A stretch of 55,231 nt of DNA from Gnetum montanum (lineage: Eukaryota; Streptophyta; Gnetopsida; Gnetales; Gnetaceae), in the NCBI GenBank assembly GCA_015680685.1, contig MNCI01006844.1, positions 183,563-238,793 on the forward strand, in the 5' to 3' direction. Positions within the stretch are counted from its first letter, which is position 1, and each line of letters starts with the position of its first letter. Both the position numbers and the translations under genes were made by a program. The notes under the pieces were generated by a model. That model was given only the letters and a program-made list of their open reading frames with translations, had not been told where the DNA came from and searched no databases. Of the stretch, positions 23,680 through 33,883 are shown in pieces.

Positions 23680-23794
23680 TGTTGTGAATTTGTGTGTGAT
23701 TTTTTTGAAATTAATTTCTTTCTTGAAGGATATATCATGAATACTTTGTTACAATGATCTTGTATGATATAACTAATCAAGATAACTAGCACTA

Positions 23795-23812
23795 TCCCTG
23801 GCAATGGCACCA
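23795..23812 (-). promoter_or_regulatory. Primer-binding site of copy D
   Basis: On the minus strand TGGTGCCATTGCCAGGGA, one base from the LTR end. It differs from copy A only by transitions. Confidence 0.75.
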
Positions 23813-23813
23813 A

Positions 23814-24798
23814 TGATGAGTGGCTAGGTACTCGTACACTCAACCATACAAATACAAGCATTCATGCATGATCTGGTCGAACTTTGCAAATAGACTAGTT
23901 GTGGTATTTAGATAGTTACACATGGATCATAGTTTATTTTCTTCCCACATAGACTAGTATTTTCCTTGTCATATATGGTTTAGTCTAGAGTGAGATGTAT
24001 GATGTGGTCCTAACTAGTACTACTGCTAGAGACAATGGAAATAACTTTGTTTAAGTTAATATGGAGTGGGAGAAGAGAATCTAAGCTAGCATAAGTGTGA
24101 TGAGCATTTGTCCTTAATCATCTATACACATCTTGGACCTTGTGTAACACTACTTTTGCTATTACCAAGCACATGATACTTAAACAATCCTAGATATGCT
24201 ACTAGGATACCAAGTAGTTACACTTAAATGCTCATGATTAAGTCGTACTCATTCCATGTTTAATAAAAGGGATAGTAGATGAAGGTAAAGAAATATTAAC
24301 TAAGAAAGAAATAAATAACAATAATAGTTAAAAAAGTAAAACTAAGTGAATGCTATAATGATGAAGTAATTTTGATCTTTGTTTCCAATCATGTGTGTGT
24401 CCAAGTACGTCACACTTGAATAAAGGTTCCATACAATTACAATCATCACACTACAAGCATGCACTAGGGAAAGAGTTGGGAGGAACTAAAAATGAACAAA
24501 AGACTCTACTTCTGCACTACTAACTTCCTCCTTCCTGTGTGCCCAAATGTCTATTTATAGGCTTACATAGGGGTCATGATATGTGTATTCGATATCATTG
24601 ACCAGGCCATGATATCATGTACTTGATATCATAGATCCAATATCGAATACATGATATAATATATAGTGTCCAATGTATGATATCATGTACATGATATCAT
24701 ATAATAAAAAGATATCCAATATAGGATATCATGTACTTGATATCTAGTGTCCAATGTCAAGGGTCCAATATTAGCACTTGACAAACCACGATTCATCA
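23814..24798 (-). repeat. 5-prime LTR of copy D (985 bp)
   Basis: On the minus strand it starts TGATGAATCGTGG and ends CCACTCATCA. U3 (24580-24740) holds an expanded set of degenerate GATATC palindromes, about ten GATATC-like sites. TATA (on minus, CCTATAAATAGAC) is near 24560. It inserted next to, or into, the LINE at 24799. Confidence 0.85.
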
Positions 24799-26891
24799 AT
24801 CTTCTTCCTAAGAAAGGATATCCTCAACATATTAATAATTGGAGGCTTATTACTCTTCTTAACAATAATTTTTAAATTTTATCTATATTTATAACTTGCC
24901 AAACTCAAAAGGTTATTGAGGATATCATTAGACCTAAATAGTCTATTTTTGTTAAAGGTAGACTTATCTTAAATAATGTTATTGTATAATAGAAAGAAGT
25001 GTAGTAGGATTTTGACACTAACAAAAACATTGCTTTTATGAAGTTAGATTTTGCTAAAGCTTATGAAAGAATTAAATGGAATTTCATTATTTCTTCTCTC
25101 TATAAACTAGGATTTAGTGATTATTTTATTCATCTTATTCGTACCCTACTCACTGATGCTAATGATTAAGTTTCAACTAATTTTGGATTAAGTTCATTCT
25201 TTTCTATTTAATAGTTAGCTATTTAAGATTTTTCTTTAATTCATTATTTTTTTATTATTATTGCAGACTTTCTTTACATAATTGACATTATGATTTAGAA
25301 AGGAATATCATTAAGGGAATTTTAATTAATGATCAAGGTATGTAATTTCTTAACATGTGCTTTGAAAATGATTCTTTTTCTTTATGATCAATAATTCTTT
25401 GTAACATATCAATACTCTTTTAGCTAGAGTGGAGTATTACTACATGTTATTTAACTCTTGCATCAATTGTAAAAAATATACTATTTATTGTAATAGTAAT
25501 ATTAAAGAGTGGATAGCTCTTAGGTCTTGAAACATCTTTAGAAAAATTATATCTTTAAAATTTAGGAATACCTTAAGCCTAATCTTACTATTTTTTGGAA
25601 TTATGTGGCTAATAAAAATGAAAAGAAGCTTAATAAATGAAAAGAAAGAAAGAAGCTCATTCTTATTAGCAAGTCTTAGTTATTAACCATTACTTTAATC
25701 TACTCATGTTTATTACTTCAATTGTTAGGCTTCTTCTAGAACTTCTAATGATAGAATTAGTCATATTATCCATCAATTTTTTTAGTCTACCATGCAACAT
25801 AGAAAATGTTTTTCTAAAGTTGGTTGGGATATTTTCATCAGAAATAAGAAACATTGAGGACATAACCTCATTAATTCTAATAACTAGGGTATTTTTTTTA
25901 TTACAAAATGCATTGCAAAGTACATTAACAGAGACGATGTTTGGATTTTTTTGTTGAGAAATAAATTTATGCAAGGAAAGCCTATGAATGATAACATTTG
26001 GTTCTCTAATAACTTTCTTTACTATCTTCTAGTTATTAGGCTATTTCTATTTATGGGTATTTAATTCTTAAATAAATTTGAAATATATGATGCAAATTTA
26101 GTAAATATTGAAGTTACAATCATGTTAGAGTTTCAAAAGATATTCTTCAGAAAATTATCCCATGGTGACTTTCTTTTAATAAAGAATCTTGGACTATTAA
26201 TGCATCTAGATTGTGTACTAAGAAAAAATTTGATATCACTATAGTTTCTTATCTAGAAATGTATGATAGATGGATTACTTAAAATGAAGATTCTAGCTTA
26301 TATGGTTTGAATAAAAAGAGAAAAATTAATTTCTAATCTTAAAAATTTATTTAAAGGTAATAACAATTTGCATTAGGCTTTTCTAGAAATTTTTTAGAAA
26401 GATGGAAGATTTAGTTTTTCTTTTAATTCAAAATTTGGTTATAAGATTATTATAAAGAATAATTTTATTCATAAAGAATTCAATAAGGCCTAGAAAATAT
26501 AATTATTATAAGATATTTGAAGAGCTCCTGTATTTCTTAAAATTTGTATTTTTTATGATATCATATTAATTAAGGTCTGCATATCAACACATGTTTCTAA
26601 TATATAAGATATGTTTCTTCTTAATGTTCTCTTTGTAGAAGTGAAGACTTATTCTTTTATATTTTTTGACTGTCATGTTGCTTAGGATGCTTTGAAATGA
26701 GCATCCAAAATTTATAACTACTTTTAACTGAGTATTAATGAAGTCATTCTTAGTGATCAGCCTACTTTGTCTACTTTCTTTCTTTGCATTTAAAACTATC
26801 TTCAATTAATTAATATCTACTTTATTTGGAAGCTTTAGTATGTAGTTATATCTTAGTAGTAAGAGCATAACTATAACCTATTTTCAATAGT
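24799..26891 (+). pseudogene. LINE (L1-type) ORF2 remnant: RT and zf-RVT region
   Basis: Non-LTR reverse transcriptase in decayed form. The N-terminal side shows NNWRLITLLN (about 24835), then a FVKGRLILNN segment (about 24945) and MKLDFAKAYERIKW (about 25040), all typical of plant LINE RT. The catalytic FADD box reads FEND (about 25358-25372). A post-RT block near 25830-25960 has VGWDIF followed by a KYINRDDVWIFLLRNKFM-type stretch. A zf-RVT-like block (FFDCHVA, about 26665) closes the protein. The upstream endonuclease is missing; the left edge is LTR D. The right edge is cut by copy E, and the frame resumes at 32708. Many frameshifts; no activity possible. Confidence 0.8.
26887..26891 (+). 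repeat. Target-site duplication of copy E, left (ATAGT)
   Basis: Five bases identical to 32703-32707 directly flank the two outer LTR ends of copy E. Confidence 0.8.
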
Positions 26892-27705
26892 TCATGAAGC
26901 ATTAATCAATCAATGTGTCGACGGGGCCCTGTTTACACAGCTACCTATCTTGGCCTATAAATAAGAGGGCCCTCCACCTCATTTAGGAATATTTTTGTCA
27001 TTTGTAGCTAGACTCTTTCAGTTTGTTTCCATAGAAGTTAGATTATTTTCCTAGTGCATGCCCGTAGTGTGATGCTTGTAATTGTATGGAACCTTTATTC
27101 AAGTCTAACGTACTTGGACACGAACATGATCAACAATAAAGATCGAGATTACTTCATCTTTGTAACATTCACTTAGTTTAATTGTTTAATTTAATTGTTA
27201 ATTGTTTTTATTATTTATTGCTTTCTTAGTTAATATTTATTTATCATTATTTACTATTCATATTGTTAAATGTGGAATGAGTACAAATTAATCACAAGCA
27301 TTTAAGTGTGACTACTTGGTAACCTAATAGTGTACCTAGGATCTGCGCTTGGTAATCCCAGTAGTAGTTGTGCACAAGGTCCAAGATGTGTGCGGATGAT
27401 TAAGGAACGGATACTCATCACACTTAGGCTAGCTTAGAATTCATTTCCTATTGCTCATTAGTTTAATTAATATTATCTTCCATTGTCTCTAGGAGTAGCA
27501 TTAATTTAGGATCACATCATACGTCTCACTCTGGACTAAACCATATGTGACAAAGCAAATACTAGTCCAGGTGGGAAGACAGCGAACTGCGATCAATGTG
27601 TAACTATCTAGATACCACAACTAGCCTGTCTGCGGAGTTCAACCGGATCGTGCGTGAATGCTCATATTTGTATGGTTGGGCATAAGGGTACCTAGTTGCT
27701 CATCA
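26892..27705 (+). repeat. 5-prime LTR of copy E (814 bp)
   Basis: Starts TCATGAAGC (first G of TGATGA mutated) and ends CTCATCA. U3 differs from the GATATC LTRs: it has GTCGACGGGGCCCTG instead. TATA element CCTATAAATAAGAGG near 26955; AATAAA near 27136. From the R region onward it matches the other LTRs. Confidence 0.85.
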
Positions 27706-27706
27706 T

Positions 27707-27724
27707 TGGCGCCATTGCCAGGGA
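27707..27724 (+). promoter_or_regulatory. Primer-binding site of copy E
   Basis: TGGCGCCATTGCCAGGGA, one base after the LTR. One transition away from the site in copy A. Confidence 0.8.
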
Positions 27725-27847
27725 TGATGCTAGTTATCTAGAGAAGTTATATCATACAAGGTCATTGTAAAGGACTTAACTATATATCTTTTAGAAGAAA
27801 TAATTATAAAAAGTGACACATAAATTTCACACACAAATTTCATAGCC

Positions 27848-29830
27848 ATGCCTCTCCTACAAGACTATAATAATGCCACATCTAGTGAGGCAATTCATTG
27901 GAGAACCAACGAATATTATAACAATGAAGATTGGAGTACATAAACCAAGGTGGGGGTTTCTTATAAACATAAATAAAGACAACATCATCCCAATGCATGA
28001 AAGCATAACTTATCTAATGACAATGAACCCCTACTGGCCATTACAGGCTTCACAAAAATATAGGAGGCTATTCAAATAGCCCATAGGCATCGTAAGAAAA
28101 GTTGTCTACCCATGCTTGATTTAGAAAACTTTCCCAAGTTTTTAGGAGGCTATGATTCAGATCCTCAACAACATTTACAAGCCTTCTACAATGCTTGTAC
28201 ATGGAACAATATTGATAATGGGTGGAAAAAGCTTAAGCTCTTTCCTCTGACACTCGTTGGGCAAGAAAAATTATGATATAGGTCATTAAAACCAAACTCA
28301 ATATGACATTGGTCAACAATGGTAGAAGTATTTAACAAAAAATATCAAACCTATGCAAAAGTGTCAACCTTGAGGAAACAAATCCAAGGATGGAAACATG
28401 CACAACATGAACCCTTGGACATGGCCTTAGAAAGGTATTATGCTTTGTTAAACAATTGTCCAAGCCATGGATTTTCCGAGGAAAGGCTAGCATACCATGT
28501 CATGGATGGGCTTCGTAATGAAACAAGAGAAACCTTAGGGATGTATGCCCAAGGACAACTATATGAACTATGAACCCATCAAGTCCAAGAGCTTATTAAG
28601 CGGGTAGCAAAAGAAGAAGGAGAATTGACCAGATGGGAGAGTGTTGAAAAACATTAATAGGACAAAAATCTCAACTTAAGAAATGTCCATGATCATAAAA
28701 AGGAGAAATCAACCAATATCAAGGTGGAAACATCATCGTTTCCAATACAACAAACATTAGAAGAAGTCAAGGCAAAGATCAATAAGATGTTGGAATGGAC
28801 ATATCAAAAGTGTGGAGAATTTATCAACACCATTGGAGATATAGTTTTGAAAACCCAAGAAGCAGGATGAAACATTAGACATTCCGAAAAAAAGAATGAA
28901 GGGAATAAGTGCTCAACTACCAATCCTACATATGAATGCAACATATGCCTGTACGATCACCCCAAGGGCCAATGCCCAATCTTGTCACATTTACATGAGC
29001 ATTGGGAAAACACGTTACCTCTAGAGCTTGTATAGAGATACTATGTTCGATCACAGTGGCAACAATCCCAGTTGTAGGGGAGACCACCCTTAGACTGGAG
29101 GCACCCTTCATATTATCCGAATCCAAATGCTTATCAAGTTCAACATCCTATTTCTTCAACTGGGCCAACACACTTTATCTCACCATAGTACTATTCTCCA
29201 CAATACTATTAGCCCATACCTCCAACACAACCACCACCTTGTGCATCTTATACTCCTCCTAACTTTTAGCATTCTCATTCTTTTCCTCCTTCCTCAGTGC
29301 CACCAACTATCCCTAAGGTGTTTGTGCCATAGCAACAACCTCTGAATGCTACTTGTACTCCTACTACCAATAGCAGTGAGAGGCCTCCTCAACATTGAAA
29401 GCACCCCTTCTTTAAACATAGCTGTAAGAAGGGACAACACGATTCCAAGGCCACTACATCTTCCAACCCAGCACAAGTCCCACACTATGGTGCACCCTTG
29501 CCTTCGAAACCAACGCCTCATGTAACTTCATCAAGGCCACCAAATAACACTCCAACAACAATACAACCCAATGAACACAACTATGGAAAGTGACAATCCA
29601 ATCCTTGCATACCATTTTCCGGTCACAAACATTATAGTGGGTCAAATTGTTATCCGGGAACTACATCGTATAAAGTGCCCCACTATGCTTATTATAATCA
29701 AGTGTGTGAACTGCAAGGGGATAAGTATGATTGGGCCCCAATACTTCCAACATGCAAGGATCCTCATCTTCCATTTATTAATCCTTGCCATCCTCAACTA
29801 ATTAGTTATGGGGGATATCCCCCATTCTAA
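27848..29830 (+). pseudogene. gag: Gag polyprotein of copy E
   Basis: Starts MPLLQDYNNAT and ends GGYPPF with TAA at 29828. The open Gag core (28319-28573) carries EVFNKKYQTYAKVSTL and EPLDMALERYYALLNN, ending at TGA where copies B and C have CGA (28572). The zinc knuckle CNICLYDHPKGQCP is intact (about 28937-28980). Several stops are single transitions from codons seen in copies B or C, including TGG-to-TGA near 28275. Confidence 0.85.
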
Positions 29831-31216
29831 TAATAAGCAAGATTAATAAATATTTTTCATTTTCTTTGATTTTACAACTTTTTGTTTTCCAGTTTTTCAT
29901 TTTTCAGCTTTTTGTTTATCTTTTCATCTTTTTGTGTTTTGTGTTTTTGTCTTTTTATGTTTTTTATAATTTTTTATCTTTTTATGTTTTTTGTAAGTAA
30001 TCTCATCCATGAATAAAAAACTCATGTGGATCATTAGTTGAGTTGTGTTCTATGTTATTGATTCTCGAGTGAGCAATTATTTGGATAGTGAGCCCATTAT
30101 ACCCACTCATCCATTCTACAAATAAGAGGTTCTGTTCAAGGGTACAATGCTATTCTTGACATTCTTGAAACTTAGAATTAATTTTGTGTTCATTGTGCCC
30201 AGAGTGAAGAAGGATGAACCAATAGGGAATGATTAAGGTGTGACATCAAGGGGAATTGCGGATTCTCTTTGGTGACATCTATGGGAGTCATCATGCAACC
30301 TGGTTGTACTAACATCCTTGTAGATCTAACGAAAAATGGGAGTAAGAGTAATCAAAAGGGCACTCAAAAATCAAATATTGTTCTAGGGGGTCCCAGTTGA
30401 AAGACATGCACCCATGCTTGAAGGTTGGTGATTTCTCTAGATTCAGTAAAGTGAAAAAAGAAAAAAAAAGAAGACAAACAAAGTGCCACAAAACAAAAAA
30501 TCACTCCTCCCTTGAACAAAATGGCAAGTGATCATACGTCTTGTTGTTATGGTACTCTCATAGTTTCTCATCATGGGATGAAACAATGCAATGTCACTGA
30601 TTAGAGGAATGGACTTGATCCTAATCTTGGAATGACAGGTTAATGACACCTTAATCATGCTTTACATAGAGGATTCACTATGCCTTGAGTCAGTTACCTC
30701 ATGTCCCAATCTCTGCAATCCCTTCTCTGATTCATTCCATCTTGCTGTTCATGTATTTGTGACTCGTGTCTTGTATAGCATTGAATTCATACCTCATCAT
30801 GTTGGTATCAACATGTGTCTATTTTTTTGCATTGGTATAGATTACATTTAACCCTTCTAATGCCTACAGACATCTTAAGGTGTGGTTATGCAAGGGCATA
30901 TAGGTTGGAACCTGCTTTGGGGAGGACCCACTTGTGTAACTTTTGTAATTTGTACATGTTGAACACCACCACATCATCTTATATCCTCTGAGTATTTCAT
31001 TGCCAAATCTATTCTTTTCTTTTTCATCATTTGATCAAACATTCCTCAAAACTAGGTCTAACATTAAACATTTAGGGCAACTTCCTTGCAAAATTTCTAA
31101 CTCTAAAATCACACTAAGTAAAGAATGTGACATTTATTAAAGGTAATGAGTAAGGTATGAAATCATTGAAATTTTTCCAAATAACCTTACTAACAATTGA
31201 TCTTTATGTGATTATA
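29831..31216 (+). other. Non-coding region after gag, copy E
   Basis: Homologous to 8982-10961 but shorter. T-rich tract 29845-29998, conserved stem-loop arms 30140-30149 and 30191-30200, and the AAAGACATG...GAAGG block near 30400. No gene is seen. Confidence 0.6.
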
Positions 31217-31651
31217 GATAGACCTAAAAGGAGAAAACAAGGAGGACCTTCTCAAGGTGCAACTGAACAACCTGGGGGAGGCAGAGGCCAAGGACCTCGT
31301 GCAGAACATGTAGAGAAGAAGGTAATCATTCTGGATCCATCATAAAACTCCTGTTACTGCATAATCTATCCAGGAAAAGGGAGGAGAGGTAAAGGCCTGA
31401 GCCTATGAAGAGGAACAACAACTATTTATGGCATGGCATGTCAAGGCCAATCAATTGTTCCCATAGCTACCATGTCCATGAAAAGGCTGACTCCATCAAA
31501 CATTGGAACATGACAATGGAAGGCTCATAATCCTCAAATAGAAGAGGAGAAACATCAGGTGATTCTTCAATAGTATCAATCTCAGAAGCCTGATGTGTAG
31601 GACAAAGAAAAGGCACCCGTGGAGGAGTCACCACTACTGGGAACCCCATGA
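31217..31651 (+). pseudogene. 3-prime ORF remnant of copy E (both domains deleted)
   Basis: Only the basic N-terminus (PKRRKQGGPSQGA, then a Gly/Arg-rich stretch) and the C-terminal tail (ending GTP with TGA at 31649) remain. The plant-transposon-like domain and nearly all of the coiled coil present in copy B are gone. The start codon aligned with B and C reads ATA. Confidence 0.55.
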
Positions 31652-31825
31652 GTTCCGCAAGTTTTTTCTTTTGTTTCTATGTCCGAATTTTGTTTAATTC
31701 TCCACTGCGGCATGAATAAATTTCTAGTCAGTCAATAATCCCATACCTATCCACTATGTATTCAATTGATCTTGTTCCTCACTTTCTTTGACTCAAGGAA
31801 GAGTTGTTATTCAGTCATGCGGGTA

Positions 31826-32702
31826 TGATGAAACACTAATCAGTCGATGCATTGAGTGGGCTGTGTATACGTGGCCCCGTATACGTGGTTGCATTGACGT
31901 GGCCTTGTTTATGCAACCGCCTATCCTGGCCTATAAATAAGAGGGCCCTCTACCTCATTTAGGCATATTTTTATCATTTGTAGCTAGACTCTTTCAGTTT
32001 ATTTTCGTAGAAGTTAGATTATTTTCCTAGTGCATGCCTGCAGTGTGATGCTTGTAATTGTACAGAACCTTTATTCGAGTGTGACGTACTTGGACATGCA
32101 CATGATCAAAAATAAAGATTGAGATTACTTCATCATTGTAGCATTCACTTAGTTTATTGTTTAATTTAATTTTTAATTGTTTTTGTTATTTATTTCTTTC
32201 TTAGTTAATATTTATTTCTTTCTTAGTTAATATTTATTTATCATCATTTAATATTCCTATTGTTAAATGTGGAATGAGTAAGACTTAATCACAAGCATTT
32301 AAATTTGACTACTTGGCAACCCAATAGCGTACCTAGGATCTGCACTTGGTAATCCCAGTAGTAGTCATGCACAAGGTCCAAGATGTGTGCGGATGATTAA
32401 GGAACAGATACTCATTGCACTTAGGCTAGCTTAGACTTCATTTCCTATTGCTCATTAGTTTAATTAATATTATCTTCCATTGTCTCTAAGAGTAGAATTA
32501 ATTTAGGATCACATCATACGCCTCACTCTGGACTAAACCATACGTGACAAAACAAATACTAGTCCAGGTGGGAAGATAGCGAACTGCAATCAACGTGTAA
32601 CTATCTAGATACCATAACTAGTTTGTCTGCAGAGTTCGATCAGATCATGCGTGAACGCTCATATTCATATGGTTGGGCATAGGGGTACCTAGCCACTCAT
32701 CA
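31826..32702 (+). repeat. 3-prime LTR of copy E (877 bp)
   Basis: Starts TGATGAAACACTAATCAG and ends CCACTCATCA. It is longer than its partner because of extra GTATACGTGG units in U3 (about 31868-31900) and a duplicated TTTCTTTCTTAGTTAATATT block (about 32195-32235), so one copy gained or the other lost repeats after insertion. Confidence 0.85.
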
Positions 32703-32883
32703 ATAGTTAAATACCAAATTCTCAAAGATATCACTTTTCAACTACAACTTCAAGTAAAAAAGCTCTGAGTGAAAGATGAAATTTTCTTTTTTATAATATT
32801 AATTTATTTTTATTTTGAAGAATTAAGGATGAGAATCTTTTCTCTTTTATCACTATATATTATTTATCTTTGATTGATGTATT
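32703..32883 (+). other. Right target duplication of E and continuation of LINE DNA
   Basis: ATAGT at 32703-32707 repeats the left duplication. The sequence that follows stays open for about 25 codons in the frame expected if E is removed, which fits the LINE C-terminal end. The remaining ~110 bp is AT-rich and unassigned up to the next LTR. Confidence 0.5.
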
Positions 32884-33727
32884 TGATGAGTCACATGGTC
32901 TGGCTATGTCGATGAGATCTCATTAACATGATCCTAACGATGTAGGGTTTAACTAGTTGACGTGTACCCATCAATGGGGCTCCCTGTTTTGCCTATAAAT
33001 TTGCACCTACTTATTGCATTTATGTCATTTCTTGCATTTTTGTAACAAAGTTTTTGTAGTTTTTCCATTCAAAGTTAGAATATTTTTGAAGTGTTGTAGT
33101 AGAAGTCAAAGAGTATATGGATCTTTACTCAAGTACTATTGTACATAAGCACTTCAGTGTGTGTAGTAATAAAGATGAACTTTTTGATCAAACCTTGTAG
33201 CACTTAGACTAGATTAATTATCTCATTTATGCATTTAATATTTCAAGAAATTTCCTTTAATGTTTTAAGTAATTAAGTAATGAATAGTAAAGAAATAGTA
33301 AACATAAGCACAACCACTTTCAGCATACATGTAACACTTGGTAATCCCAGTTACACTTAATGTTTGATAACCTAGTAGTGTTATATGTGTTTAGGATGTG
33401 TATGACAAGTGGAAACATATGCTTATGTTAAGATTAGTTAAATATTAGCTAGCTATGAGATTAATTTAGCAATTAAATACCTTATTCTTTATTCTTATGT
33501 GACTTAGAACATAAAAGACAAAATGATAAAAATCACAAACCTCAGTTACACTTAATCATATCATTGAACTTCACAAGTAGAACTAGGAAGACAACATTTG
33601 CAATTGTTAGTTTCACCTCCTAGAATTAGTGTATGAAGAAATCTAAATTCTTTGGAATTTTACTGAATTTTTTAGTGAACGCTAGTGATTCGTATGGTTG
33701 GGCCTAGGGCTTATTTGCCACTCTTCA
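32884..33727 (+). repeat. 5-prime LTR of element F (844 bp)
   Basis: Starts TGATGAGTCACATGG and ends CCACTCTTCA. TATA element GCCTATAAATTTGC near 32992; AATAAAG near 33168. It shares only the ends and a CTTGGTAATCCCAG block (about 33338) with the LTRs of A-E, so it is a separate subfamily. Confidence 0.8.
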
Positions 33728-33728
33728 T

Positions 33729-33746
33729 TGGCACCATTACTAGGGA
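33729..33746 (+). promoter_or_regulatory. Primer-binding site of element F
   Basis: TGGCACCATTACTAGGGA, one base after the LTR; the same tRNA-Asp type as A-E with three transitions. Confidence 0.75.
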
Positions 33747-33883
33747 CTTTAGTTAGTTTCGTGTGCTATCTATGACTTAGTGAAAAATTATTTAACATTG
33801 TTGGATCAAACCTTAAAGTTTTAATCATTCTAACACTAAAAAAAATTGTAGAAAGCATGTTGTGAATTTTCTTCTGATTCAAA

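Larger units (their letters stand above)
22127..24798 (-). mobile_element. Copy D: gag-only element, 3-prime part deleted
   Basis: Minus strand. LTR 24798-23814, primer-binding site 23812-23795 and gag 23679-22127, which stops in the Pro-rich C-terminal part at the junction with LTR C. The rest of the element and the other LTR are absent, so C and D were probably joined tail to tail by a deletion. Confidence 0.8.
26892..32702 (+). mobile_element. Copy E: complete gag-only element with 5-bp target duplication (5.8 kb)
   Basis: Two LTRs (26892-27705 and 31826-32702) flank a primer-binding site, gag (27848-29830), a non-coding region and a very short 3-prime ORF remnant. ATAGT on both sides proves a single insertion into LINE DNA. 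It is the only copy in the window with both ends intact. It has no pol, so it can only have moved using proteins from another element. Confidence 0.9.

Noticed and set aside
24580-24740. Regular GATATC repeats considered as a CRISPR-like array or satellite
   Set aside because: Units are palindromic, irregularly spaced, in a plant genome context and confined to LTR U3.
25690-25974. Overlapping ORFs on both strands in the LINE region as a host gene
   Set aside because: Another frame of the same bases gives post-RT LINE motifs, so these are chance ORFs in AT-rich decayed DNA.
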